From positions 3,038,001-3,102,000 of the forward strand of contig NZ_CP045488.1 in NCBI RefSeq assembly GCF_009392895.1: a DNA stretch of 64,000 bases. Reading direction: 5' to 3'. Position 1 is the first letter of the stretch; each line of letters starts with the position of its first letter. The position numbers and the translations under genes were made by a program. Source of the stretch: Natronorubrum aibiense. GTDB lineage: Archaea; Halobacteriota; Halobacteria; Halobacteriales; Natrialbaceae. The notes beneath the pieces are model-generated. The model was not told the origin of the DNA. It was given only the letters and a program-made list of their open reading frames with translations, and made no database searches. This document shows positions 43,602 through 51,685 of this stretch, one piece after another.

Positions 43602-44513
43602 ATGGTTATGACGTCGGCCGAGCACGTCGGGACGGATGCGGCGAGTTGCTCGACGGTCGATGCGGAATCGACGGTGCGACACGTTAACGGAGTGGAACTG
43701 CACGTCGTCGAAGCCGGCGACGATGACGGGCCGCTGGTCGTCTTGCTCCACGGCTTCCCCGAGTACTGGTACGGCTGGCACCGCCAACTCGAGCCGCTCG
43801 TCGACGCCGGCTATCGCGTTATCGTCCCCGACCAGCGCGGCTACAACCTGAGCGAGAAGCCGACGGGAGTGGGCGCGTATCGAGTTCGAGAGTGTTCTCG
43901 GGACGTCGCCGCGCTCATCTCGGGGGCGGGTCGCGAGCGGGCACACGTCGTCGGCCACGACTGGGGCGGGATGGTCGCCTGGGACCTCGCACTCCGAGAG
44001 CCGTCCACGGTTGATCGACTCGGCATCGTCAACGCACCCCAGCCGAGCGTCTTTCGCCAGCACCTCCGCTCGAACCCCGAGCAGTTGCGCCGAAGCTGGT
44101 ACGTGTTCTGGTTCCAGCTTCCGTGGCTGCCCGAGCTCGCCGTCCGTGTCAGCGACTTTCGCCTGCTCGAGCGAGCGCTTCGAGCGACCGCTGCTCCGGG
44201 AACGTTCAGCGAGACGGATCTCGAACGCTATGGTTCGGCGTGGCGTGTCGACGGCGCGCTCACCGGCATGCTCAACTGGTATCGTGCAGCGGCTCGCTAC
44301 CCGCCGACGTATCCTCGAGCGCAGGTCGACGTGCCGACTATGATCGTCTGGGGCGAGTCGGATACCGCACTGACGACCCCGTTGGCAGTCGACAGCGACC
44401 AACGGTGTCCGACCAGCCGCCTCGAACTGCTGCCCGAGACGAGCCACTGGGTGCAACACGAACGGCCAGAACGACTGTCCGAACTGCTACTCGAATGGCT
44501 TTCGGGCGCGTAA
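43602..44513 (+). CDS. Alpha/beta hydrolase, epoxide-hydrolase-like
   Basis: A 303-residue hydrolase. The oxyanion motif is HGFPEYWYGWH (~50-60), the nucleophile elbow VVGHDWGGMVAWDLA has Asp120 (an Asp, as in epoxide hydrolases and haloalkane dehalogenases), the acid lies in IVWGESDTALT, and the base is His in ETSHWVQHERPE. The HGxP motif favours epoxide hydrolase over esterase. Substrate unknown. It is monocistronic with its own TATA box. Confidence 0.88.
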   Translation: MVMTSAEHVGTDAASCSTVDAESTVRHVNGVELHVVEAGDDDGPLVVLLHGFPEYWYGWHRQLEPLVDAGYRVIVPDQRGYNLSEKPTGVGAYRVRECSRDVAALISGAGRERAHVVGHDWGGMVAWDLALREPSTVDRLGIVNAPQPSVFRQHLRSNPEQLRRSWYVFWFQLPWLPELAVRVSDFRLLERALRATAAPGTFSETDLERYGSAWRVDGALTGMLNWYRAAARYPPTYPRAQVDVPTMIVWGESDTALTTPLAVDSDQRCPTSRLELLPETSHWVQHERPERLSELLLEWLSGA

Positions 44514-44577
44514 GCGACGTCTCTGAGTCTGCCGATAAACGGCGAAGACGTTCTGGTCGCGTTCTCACTCGGCGACC

Positions 44578-44596
44578 GTTCCCAGCGGCTGGGAAC
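44578..44596. promoter_or_regulatory. Perfect 19-bp inverted repeat upstream of the HTH_10 gene
   Basis: Arms GTTCCCAG (44578-44585) and CTGGGAAC (44589-44596) are separated by CGG. The site lies 27 nt upstream of the TATA box and 65 nt after the hydrolase stop. It could be an operator, an activator site, or a 3'-end hairpin of the upstream transcript. Confidence 0.5.
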
Positions 44597-44623
44597 CGAC
44601 TTTACTATATTCGACGGCACGAG

Positions 44624-44630
44624 TATATAT
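44624..44630 (+). promoter_or_regulatory. TATA box of the HTH_10 regulator
   Basis: TATATAT is centred ~25 nt before the ATG at 44652, as in leaderless haloarchaeal promoters. Confidence 0.65.
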
Positions 44631-44651
44631 CTCCGAATTGAACACGTTCGT

Positions 44652-45326
44652 ATGGCCCAGGCGACACTCACAATCACGATGCCCGAACAGGTCTGGATCC
44701 AACAGCTGTCGACGGCGTATCCGGCGGCGACCTTTCGGGTACTCGCGGCCGTCCCCGGCTCCGAGACCGGATTCGCCCTCGTTCGGATCTCCAGCACCGA
44801 AATCGACGACGTGATCGCGGACATGCGCGACCACCCCCAGATCCTCGAACTCACGCTCGCCGAGTCGAGCGAGGACGAGGCGACGGTTCATTTCGAGACG
44901 ACCGCCCCGCTGCTGTTGTTTTCCGCGCGGGAAGCCGGAATGCCGATCGAACTCCCCGTCGAAGTGGTCGACGGCGAGGCGACGATCGAAGTCACCGGTT
45001 CCCGGGACCGCCTCGCCGAACTCGCCGAACAGTTCGAGCGATTCGGTCTCTCGTATCGGATCGAGCACGTCCGCGAGCACCTCCACGAGAGTCAGTTACT
45101 CTCGGACCGCCAACTCGAGGTCGCCGTGGCCGCCGTCGAAGAGGGCTACTACGATACGCCTCGTCGCTGCTCGTTGACGGAACTCGCTGAGCAACTCGGA
45201 ATCGCAAAATCGACCTGCAGTGAGACACTCCACCGAGCCGAAGAGGGGATCATCAAACGGTTCGTCGAGGACCTCCCCGACCCCGATACCGAAGAGCCGC
45301 TCGAGGACCAGCTCGCACACAGCTGA
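44652..45326 (+). CDS. Bat-like HTH_10 transcriptional regulator
   Basis: A 224-residue regulator. The N-terminal ~150 residues form the sensor-like domain seen in bacterio-opsin-activator (Bat) relatives. The C-terminal HTH_10 domain starts LSDRQLEVAVAAVEEGYYDTPRRCSLTELAEQLGIAKSTCSETLHRAEEGIIKRF, with recognition helix AKSTCSETLHRAE. There are no GAF or PAS domains, so the inducing signal is unknown. It has its own promoter, and a perfect 19-bp inverted repeat precedes the TATA box. It ends directly against the convergent cupin gene. Confidence 0.88.
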   Translation: MAQATLTITMPEQVWIQQLSTAYPAATFRVLAAVPGSETGFALVRISSTEIDDVIADMRDHPQILELTLAESSEDEATVHFETTAPLLLFSAREAGMPIELPVEVVDGEATIEVTGSRDRLAELAEQFERFGLSYRIEHVREHLHESQLLSDRQLEVAVAAVEEGYYDTPRRCSLTELAEQLGIAKSTCSETLHRAEEGIIKRFVEDLPDPDTEEPLEDQLAHS

Positions 45327-45653
45327 TTACTCGCGACGGTGTGCCAACACGAGTAGCGCCGTCGTCTCGGTCCGTGCTGTGGGCTCGATCTCCTGTGCGC
45401 CATCGAACCGGATCACGTCTCCCGTTTCAACCTCGTAGTTCTCATCTCCGAGCGTTAACTCGAGGACGCCGTCGACGACGAAACACACGATTTCTCTGTC
45501 GGGATGTCGGTGTGCCGGTACTCGCTCACCCGCGGCGAGGCTGAGTCGGACTGTTTTGGGTTCGCCGTCGAACACGTGTGCGTGGGGGGTATCGTCGAGT
45601 GACTCGAGTTGCTGTCGTTCGGTCGACGTCGGCGGCTGATCGATGTCAGTCAT
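45327..45653 (-). CDS. Small cupin protein
   Basis: A 108-residue single-domain cupin. Motif 1 is SLAAGERVPAHRHPDREIVCFVVDGVLELTLG, with metal-ligand candidates His in HRHPDRE and the Glu that follows. Motif 2 is YEVETGDVIRFDGAQEIEP. The motif-2 histidine is replaced, so the metal site may be incomplete. The start at 45653 (MTDIDQPP) removes a non-conserved 20-residue extension. Convergent with, and abutting, the HTH_10 regulator gene. Substrate unknown. Confidence 0.82.
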   Translation of the reverse strand: MTDIDQPPTSTERQQLESLDDTPHAHVFDGEPKTVRLSLAAGERVPAHRHPDREIVCFVVDGVLELTLGDENYEVETGDVIRFDGAQEIEPTARTETTALLVLAHRRE

Positions 45654-46045
45654 GTGAGCGACCGTTCGGCCAGTTCCACTATTCGTATTGGGGCGAATAT
45701 GTTCGACTGGCACGAGACGGAAGCAACGCGGCTCCCTATCGACGAACCGGGTCCCGATCGGGAAGTGAATAAACTCTACTATAGTTGTTGATCACAGATC
45801 GCGGTATCTGTACATTGGTAACACACAGTGAACACCGGCTACTGCAGGCGAAATGCATTATATAGCTACTTATACTACCGATGATGTTCGCATCCATTCT
45901 CACGAGGTGGAAATCGGGTCTATACTTCAACCTGATCTAGTTGTGAGTCCGGGGTAGAGGATCCACACATGACCGTATTCAATTGCGTGTCGGCGTGTAA
46001 CTACTTTGCATCGACCGGATTCTCGTCCGGAGGTGTTCGAACCGA
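45654..46045. other. Long leader/promoter region before the Fe-S/NrfD operon
   Basis: About 390 nt with no convincing gene. AT-rich TATA-like elements occur around 45766-45785 and 45855-45875. A good Shine-Dalgarno GGAGGTG (46029-46035) lies 10 nt before the ATG at 46046. The operon mRNA therefore probably has a real 5' leader. Confidence 0.5.
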
Positions 46046-47833
46046 ATGAGCACGGACGACGAATCATTCCACCCACTCGGTCAAGAGTGGGAAGGCGAAC
46101 TCGAGGAGATGCTCGATGACACCGAGTACGACAGCGACCTGGGAATGAAGATGGCCCAGGACGCGATGCGGGTCACGAAAGGCGAGCTCTCCGAGGCCGA
46201 ATTCCACGAAATGTATCACGACGATGTGATGGATGAATTCGGCGTCGACGACCGCCCAACCGAAGCCGCCTACGAGCAGGCTCAAGAAGAGCAGAAGGGA
46301 ACTGCGACCCGGATGCTCGAGGCCTTCGAGGGCGACGGCGAACAGAGCCGCCGCGAGACGATGAAGAAAATGGGTGCCGGTGCAGCGGCCGTCGGTCTCG
46401 GTGCGTGGGGCACCGCCGACGACGGTCCGGAGGCGAACCTCGCCGCGGCCGACGACCACTCCAGCTACGGGAAGGTCGAAAACGACGGCACCCAGCTCGG
46501 GATGGTTATCGACCTCGAGCGCTGTGACGGCTGTCTCTCCTGTGTTGCTGCCTGTCAGGAAGAGAACAACACCGACCAGGGTGTCAACTGGATGTACGTC
46601 CTCGATTACGAGGAACCCGACGGGGACAACTCCGGGTCGCGAAACCGACTCGTCCGACCGTGTCAGCACTGTACTGACGCGCCCTGTGAGAAGGTCTGTC
46701 CGACGACGGCTCGACACACCCGTGACAAAGACGGCCTCGTCTTGACCGACTACGACGTCTGTATCGGCTGTCGCTACTGTCAGGTCGCCTGTCCGTACGG
46801 CGTCAACTACTTCCAGTGGGACGAGCCGTCGGTTACGACGGACGAGATCGAACAGGAAGCCCAGGACATGGGCATGGACGGCGACCACATGACCGACCAC
46901 CGCGGTCGCTGGGTCGACAGTCGCGCTCCCCGTGGTGTGATGAGCAAGTGTACCATGTGCCCGACCCGACAGGACGGTCACATGGGTGACGAGAAGGTCG
47001 GAACGACGGCCTGTGAGGACGCCTGCCCGCCGGAAGCGATCAACTTCGGCGACATGAACGACCCCGAGAGCAAACCGCAGCAGTATCTCACCAACGTCGT
47101 TCAGACCCGTGCAGAGCGCATGGTTGACGGCCAGAGCCCCAACCGCGAAGACGTCCAGGAGTCGTACGACTTCCTCGAGGGCGACGTCGAACTGCTCGAC
47201 ATGGAGTACCTCGAGAACGGCGAGCAGGACGAAATCGAAGCTGCGTTGTTCATTCAGGGTGAACTCTCCGAGAGCGAGCTGACGCTCGAGGACGAGGAAC
47301 TCCGCGACATCGTCATCGACATCATCGGCGAGGCCGATGCACTCGCCGAACTCGAAGAGGAGGAACTCGGCACGCTCGCCGACGTCCTGCTCGGCGATGC
47401 AAGCGAGAACGACGTCGATTCGGACGACCTTGACGCTGCCAACGCAGCGATCGACACCGTCATCACGGACGCCGAGGAAGGCATTGAGGCTGTCGTCGAC
47501 CGATACGAATCGCGCGAGATCACGCCCGCCGAAGTCGAAGAGTCGCTGGCGCTGCTCGACGGCGAAGAGGAGCCGTGGGTGACCGAAGAAGGGATCACCG
47601 ACGAAGACAGCGCCCGGAGCGTGCTCGAGGCCTACGCCGGCGGCGAAGCGTCGACGTTCAAACTGCTCGAGGACGTTGGGACGAACCCGAACGTCACCTA
47701 CATCGGCAACGAACCCGGCCCAGAGGCCGAACAGGTCGAAGGCCCCGTTGCATACTCTGACATCGGCGGGACGGACAACCGCAAAGACGTGCTCGACGAG
47801 AAGACCGTCGGTAACGCTGGGGTGAGCCTATGA
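46046..47833 (+). CDS. Four-cluster 4Fe-4S respiratory subunit with late Tat-like motif
   Basis: A 595-residue PsrB/NrfC/DmsB-like protein. After a ~100-residue acidic N-terminal domain comes SRRETMKKMGAGAAAVGLGAWG, a Tat-like stretch. Four cluster motifs follow: CDGCLSCVAAC (160-170), CQHCTDAPCEKVCP (206-219), CIGCRYCQVACP (239-250) and CTMC…CEDACP (302-328). The last ~250 residues are an acidic helical extension not found in ordinary PsrB. It is the first gene of an operon with NrfD (4-nt overlap). An electron-transfer role between a quinone site and an unknown partner is inferred. No molybdopterin subunit is present. Confidence 0.88.
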   Translation: MSTDDESFHPLGQEWEGELEEMLDDTEYDSDLGMKMAQDAMRVTKGELSEAEFHEMYHDDVMDEFGVDDRPTEAAYEQAQEEQKGTATRMLEAFEGDGEQSRRETMKKMGAGAAAVGLGAWGTADDGPEANLAAADDHSSYGKVENDGTQLGMVIDLERCDGCLSCVAACQEENNTDQGVNWMYVLDYEEPDGDNSGSRNRLVRPCQHCTDAPCEKVCPTTARHTRDKDGLVLTDYDVCIGCRYCQVACPYGVNYFQWDEPSVTTDEIEQEAQDMGMDGDHMTDHRGRWVDSRAPRGVMSKCTMCPTRQDGHMGDEKVGTTACEDACPPEAINFGDMNDPESKPQQYLTNVVQTRAERMVDGQSPNREDVQESYDFLEGDVELLDMEYLENGEQDEIEAALFIQGELSESELTLEDEELRDIVIDIIGEADALAELEEEELGTLADVLLGDASENDVDSDDLDAANAAIDTVITDAEEGIEAVVDRYESREITPAEVEESLALLDGEEEPWVTEEGITDEDSARSVLEAYAGGEASTFKLLEDVGTNPNVTYIGNEPGPEAEQVEGPVAYSDIGGTDNRKDVLDEKTVGNAGVSL

Positions 47834-49194
47834 GTACCAAGACCCCATCCGAAGCGGACATTCTCCGACCGGTCAACAACGTCTCGAAGAAGTACTTCAT
47901 GCTGTTCGGTGCCGCCGCGTTGGCACTCGGTGCGTTCCTCGTCGCCTGGATGTACCAGTTGGCAAATGGGATGGCCGTCACTGGCCTCTCGGACTGGGGA
48001 TCCGGTGGCGGTGTGACGTGGGGGCTGTACATCGGTGCGTTCATTTGGTGGGTCGGGATCGCTCACGGGGGGATTATTCTCTCTGCAGCCGTCCGCCTGC
48101 TCGACATGGACCGTTATATGCCGGTCGCCCGACTGGCCGAACTGCTGACGATTGCCGGCCTTTCCGCTGCTGGATTTTATATTCTGGTCCACATGGGTCG
48201 ACCGGACCGAATGGTCACGAGCGTGCTCGGTCACTACCACATCACGGTCAACAACTCGCCACTGGTGTGGGACGTGACGGTCATTACGGCGTACTTCGTC
48301 CTGACAGCGACGTACCTCGCGCTGACGCTCCGGTATGACATCACGCGACTGCGTGATCAGCTGCCGGACTACTTCGAGCCGGTCTACAAGGTCCTGACCC
48401 TCGGCTACACCAAAGACGAAGACGAGATCGTTGAGCGGATGGTCTGGTGGCTCGCACTCGCGATCATCATCATGGCACCACTCCTGCTTCACGGCGGTGT
48501 GATCCCGTGGCTGTTCGCGGTGCTCCCCGGTATGCCCGGCTGGTTCAGTGCCGTGCAGGGACCACAGTTCCTGACTATCGCGCTGACCTCCGCGATCAGT
48601 GGCGTCATCATCGTCGCCGCCGCGTTCCGCCGTGCCTACGACTGGGACCACATCATGACTGACGACGTCTTCCGTGGCCTGCTCCTGTGGCTCGGATTCT
48701 TCTGTCTGCTGTTCCTCTGGTTGCAGCTCCAGCAGAACGTCGTCGGCCTGTTCAAGGCCCCGGTCAACGTCGGCGTCGCACGGCAGGCGACGATCGGACA
48801 CCCACTGTACCAGCTCTCGATGGGCATGGTCTTCCTGACGCTCGCGTTCATCTTCGCACAGACGGTCCGTCCATCGTTGTTTTCGAGGACTCGAGCCATT
48901 GTCGCTGCATTCGCAGTGCTCACGGCAACCCTGATCGAGAAGATGTTGTTCGTCGTCGAGGGCTTCTTCCACCCGACGTTCGAAATCTACGCCGCAACGC
49001 CCGGAGAGTACTTTCCGAGTGCGATCGAGTGGCTCTCGCTGCTCGGCACGACGGGACTTGTCGTGTTGATCTTCCTCGTCGTCTCCAAGCTCGTCCCCGT
49101 GGTCGAACTCCACGCGGTCGAACACCTTCGTGGCGATCACGGACACGGCCACGAGGCAGATGAAACCGAGACGACCAAGGAGGTGAAAGCATGA
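47830..49194 (+). CDS. NrfD/PsrC-type quinone-interacting membrane subunit
   Basis: A 454-residue integral membrane protein with about ten helices, in the polysulfide-reductase NrfD family. Family marks are the early WGLYIGAFIWWVGIAHGGIILSAAVRLL, where the Gly/His-rich helix lines the quinone site, and LLTIAGLSAAGFYILVHMGRPDRM. These subunits exchange electrons between membrane quinone and the Fe-S partner. A His-rich tail (HGHGHEADE) ends it. Both ends overlap neighbouring genes by 4 nt (ATGA). Heme-binding motifs are absent, as usual for NrfD. Confidence 0.93.
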   Translation: MSTKTPSEADILRPVNNVSKKYFMLFGAAALALGAFLVAWMYQLANGMAVTGLSDWGSGGGVTWGLYIGAFIWWVGIAHGGIILSAAVRLLDMDRYMPVARLAELLTIAGLSAAGFYILVHMGRPDRMVTSVLGHYHITVNNSPLVWDVTVITAYFVLTATYLALTLRYDITRLRDQLPDYFEPVYKVLTLGYTKDEDEIVERMVWWLALAIIIMAPLLLHGGVIPWLFAVLPGMPGWFSAVQGPQFLTIALTSAISGVIIVAAAFRRAYDWDHIMTDDVFRGLLLWLGFFCLLFLWLQLQQNVVGLFKAPVNVGVARQATIGHPLYQLSMGMVFLTLAFIFAQTVRPSLFSRTRAIVAAFAVLTATLIEKMLFVVEGFFHPTFEIYAATPGEYFPSAIEWLSLLGTTGLVVLIFLVVSKLVPVVELHAVEHLRGDHGHGHEADETETTKEVKA

Positions 49195-49529
49195 GTACCG
49201 CACTTCCAGCACTTATGGATGCCGTCCTCTACCACGGCTACAGCGGCACTGAAGGATTGACTGGTTTCCCCAACATCGGGACCTACCTGATCTTCGCAGT
49301 CATCCTGGTGCCGGTCTACATCATGGTCATCTCGTGGTTCGCCGGCGAACCACGTGATACGAAGACCGGAATGCTCGGCGTCTCCTACCTCATCGGTATC
49401 ACCGCGCAGATGTGGATCGGGATGTTCATCCTGACCGTGATCATCGGTCTCGTCTTCTACGGCGGAATGCCGGAACCGCTCGGGGCAGCCGGCCCGTCGA
49501 ATGACTCGCCGATCTTCAGCTTCCTGTAA
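49191..49529 (+). CDS. Small two-helix membrane protein, NrfD operon
   Basis: A 112-residue protein with two helices (IGTYLIFAVILVPVYIMVISWFAG and MWIGMFILTVIIGLVFYGGM) linked by EPRDTKTGMLGVSYLIG. A strong Shine-Dalgarno GGAGGTGA (49179-49186) lies just before the ATG, which overlaps the nrfD stop. A close paralog follows at 49726. It is likely an accessory subunit of the NrfD complex. No family function recognised. Confidence 0.82.
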   Translation: MSTALPALMDAVLYHGYSGTEGLTGFPNIGTYLIFAVILVPVYIMVISWFAGEPRDTKTGMLGVSYLIGITAQMWIGMFILTVIIGLVFYGGMPEPLGAAGPSNDSPIFSFL

Positions 49530-49697
49530 GCCACTCGGCGACCTATGACCGGTCGTGGTGGCCGGTTTTCGACGGATTCCATTTTTGCGCGTACTATCCG
49601 GCAGCTATGCAGCCAGTGTGCCCGACTCGAGTTCGTCTGCGACGTTAGCACTATGGTCCTTATTGTCCTGATATACCTGCACACTCAGGGGAAACCA

Positions 49698-49713
49698 CGA
49701 CCCGCCCGGGTCG
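49698..49713. promoter_or_regulatory. Palindrome CGACCCG-CC-CGGGTCG before the paralog gene
   Basis: Perfect 7-bp arms at 49698-49704 and 49707-49713, centred ~20 nt upstream of the ATG at 49726 and downstream of an AT-rich TATA-like patch at ~49668-49675. It fits an operator or a leader hairpin. Confidence 0.4.
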
Positions 49714-49725
49714 CAAACCGTACGT

Positions 49726-50010
49726 ATGACACTTCCTGCGACACTGGCGACGGTCCTCTATCACGGGTACGAGGGCACTGCAGGGTGGACTGGGTTTGCT
49801 AACGAGGGGACGTATATCATCTTCGGCGTCATCTTGGTCCCGATCTACGTCATGGTCGTCGCGTGGTTCGCCGGGTCGCCTCGAGGCACGAAAACGGGGC
49901 TACTCGGCGTCTCCTATCTCGTCGGCATTGCGACGAGCATGTGGGTTTCGATGCTCGTCCTGACGGTCCTGATCGGGCTGATCTTCTACGGCGAGTTACC
50001 GGGCGTCTAA
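49726..50010 (+). CDS. Paralog of the small NrfD-operon membrane protein
   Basis: A 94-residue protein clearly homologous to the gene at 49191. The shared pattern runs VLYHGYEGTAGWTGFANEGTYIIFGVILVPIYVMVVAWFAGSPRGTKTGLLGVSYLVGIATSMWVSMLVLTVLIGLIFYG with two membrane helices. It lacks the 18-residue C-terminal tail of its sister. The ~200-nt gap, an AT-rich patch and a palindrome suggest a separate promoter, so the duplicate may be expressed differently. Confidence 0.82.
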   Translation: MTLPATLATVLYHGYEGTAGWTGFANEGTYIIFGVILVPIYVMVVAWFAGSPRGTKTGLLGVSYLVGIATSMWVSMLVLTVLIGLIFYGELPGV

Positions 50011-50128
50011 CGGGTTTCGAACCGCTTTGCCGTCTTCCACCGCGAGTGCTGGTGTGTGGTTCGATTAGCGAACCATCACACGTATCCCGTTCGGATCCCT
50101 TACTCTCGAGTAACGCACACCACGCACT

Positions 50129-51223
50129 ATGAGTATCACAGAACACGAACTCAAGATCGAACTCGAGGGGATCGAAGATCCGGACATCGGCGAGGACATC
50201 GTCTCGCTCGGGTTGGTCAACGACGTCCGCATCGAGGACGAGACGGCCAAGATCTCGCTTGCACTGAACGCGCCGTATGCGCCCTCCGAGATGGAACTCG
50301 GCAACCGAATTCGTGAAGTCGTCAGTGAGGCCGGGCTCGAGGCCGACCTACGTGCCCACGTCGGTTCGGAACACGGGTTCGACGACGAAGTGTTGCCCCG
50401 CGTGCGAAACGTCATCGCCGTCTCCTCCGGGAAAGGCGGTGTTGGGAAGACGACGGTCGCTGCAAATCTCGCTGCGGGCCTCGAGAAGCGCGGTGCCATG
50501 GTCGGCCTGCTCGACGCCGACATTCACGGGCCGAACGTCCCACGGATTCTGCCGGTCGAGACCGAGCCCGGAGTCACCCCGAGCGAGGATATCGTTCCAC
50601 CGCGCTCCGACGGCGTCCGGGTCATCAGTATGGGCTTTATGATGGAAGAGGAAGACGACCCCGCGATCCTCCGCGGCCCGATGGTCAACAAGTTCATGCT
50701 GAAGTTCCTCGAGGGTGTCGAGTGGGGCCGACTCGACTACCTCATCGTCGACCTGCCGCCGGGAACGGGTGACGCGACGCTGAATCTGTTGCAGTCGATG
50801 CCCGTGACGGGGGCCGTCGTCGTCACGACGCCCCAGGAGATGGCGCTCGACGACACGCGGAAAGGCATCCAGATGTTCAACAAACACGACACACCAGTGC
50901 TGGGCGTCGTCGAGAACATGAGTTCGTTCGTCTGCCCGTCCTGTGGCGACGAACACGGCCTCTTTGGCACCGAGGGTGCCCAGAGCATCGTCGACAAGTA
51001 CGACATCCCGCTGCTCGGCCAGATTCCGATCCACCCCGACTTCGGTGCCGAGGGCAGCGAAGGTGCGCTGGTCAAAGACGATTCGAGTCCGGTCCAAGAA
51101 ACCGTCGAGGAGTTCGTTGCGGAAGTGTCCGACCGCGTCGGCGAGACCAACCGCCGGACGGTCGCCGAACACGTCGGTGGCGGCGAACCGGACGACGCGC
51201 TCCCGACCGAAACGGAAGACTAG
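50129..51223 (+). CDS. mrp: Mrp/ApbC-type Fe-S carrier ATPase
   Basis: A 364-residue P-loop ATPase that binds and transfers Fe-S clusters. The N-terminal DUF59/MIP18-like domain spans residues ~1-80. The deviant Walker A is SSGKGGVGKTTVAANLA (P-loop ~101-109). DADIHGPNVPRIL follows, then VDLPPGTGDATL, and the cluster-bridging CPSC at 269-272 (SFVCPSCGDEHGLFG). A C-terminal acidic tail ends it. It lies downstream of the respiratory Fe-S genes, which may or may not be meaningful. Confidence 0.95.
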   Translation: MSITEHELKIELEGIEDPDIGEDIVSLGLVNDVRIEDETAKISLALNAPYAPSEMELGNRIREVVSEAGLEADLRAHVGSEHGFDDEVLPRVRNVIAVSSGKGGVGKTTVAANLAAGLEKRGAMVGLLDADIHGPNVPRILPVETEPGVTPSEDIVPPRSDGVRVISMGFMMEEEDDPAILRGPMVNKFMLKFLEGVEWGRLDYLIVDLPPGTGDATLNLLQSMPVTGAVVVTTPQEMALDDTRKGIQMFNKHDTPVLGVVENMSSFVCPSCGDEHGLFGTEGAQSIVDKYDIPLLGQIPIHPDFGAEGSEGALVKDDSSPVQETVEEFVAEVSDRVGETNRRTVAEHVGGGEPDDALPTETED

Positions 51224-51244
51224 CTCTCGAGTGCTCGTCCGTGT

Positions 51245-51493
51245 TCAGGGCTCTTTTTCCAGTTTCCACTCGAGCGTTACCGTGATTTTTTCGCGCGGGC
51301 CACGGAGCATCGGCGAGCGCTCTTCGACCTCGACTTCGTACTCGAGTTCCGGCGGCGGCGAGAGCGTCAGCAGCTTGTTGCCGACGCCGACCTCGGCGGG
51401 GCCCTCGCCTCGAATCTCCTGAGCGAGTTCCTGTACCAGATCGGCAGCCTCGTCTCGTGACAGTTGCGCACTGTAATCGGTTTTCTCCGCCAT
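51245..51493 (-). CDS. Amphi-Trp domain protein
   Basis: An 82-residue protein with the amphi-Trp layout: a helix (SRDEAADLVQELAQEI) followed by beta strands ending in ITVTLEWKLE with the namesake Trp. The family is small and of unknown function, widespread in haloarchaea. ATG 51493 has a TATA-like CTATTTATGT ~26 nt upstream (51515-51524), indicating leaderless transcription. It is convergent with mrp. Confidence 0.82.
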   Translation of the reverse strand: MAEKTDYSAQLSRDEAADLVQELAQEIRGEGPAEVGVGNKLLTLSPPPELEYEVEVEERSPMLRGPREKITVTLEWKLEKEP

Positions 51494-51514
51494 GCAAAAC
51501 CGTCCACCGAGTAG

Positions 51515-51524
51515 ACATAAATAG
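51515..51524 (-). promoter_or_regulatory. TATA box of the amphi-Trp gene
   Basis: Minus strand CTATTTATGT is centred ~26 nt from the start codon at 51493. Confidence 0.55.
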
Positions 51525-51685
51525 ATTGGCGGCGAAGCGGCAGGTAACCCGACCGCTGTCCGGATCTTCTAGAATACATATCAGACTTCAAGACAGAGTT
51601 GATGGGCGGAATTCGAGGACAGCGAGTGACAATATCGCCGTCGACCGACGTGCGTGCGGCACTCCCTCCGATGGCGAACGCGTTC

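Noticed and set aside
45699-45791. Short plus-strand frame in the leader of the Fe-S operon
   Set aside because: About 30 residues with no conserved pattern, promoter or ribosome site.
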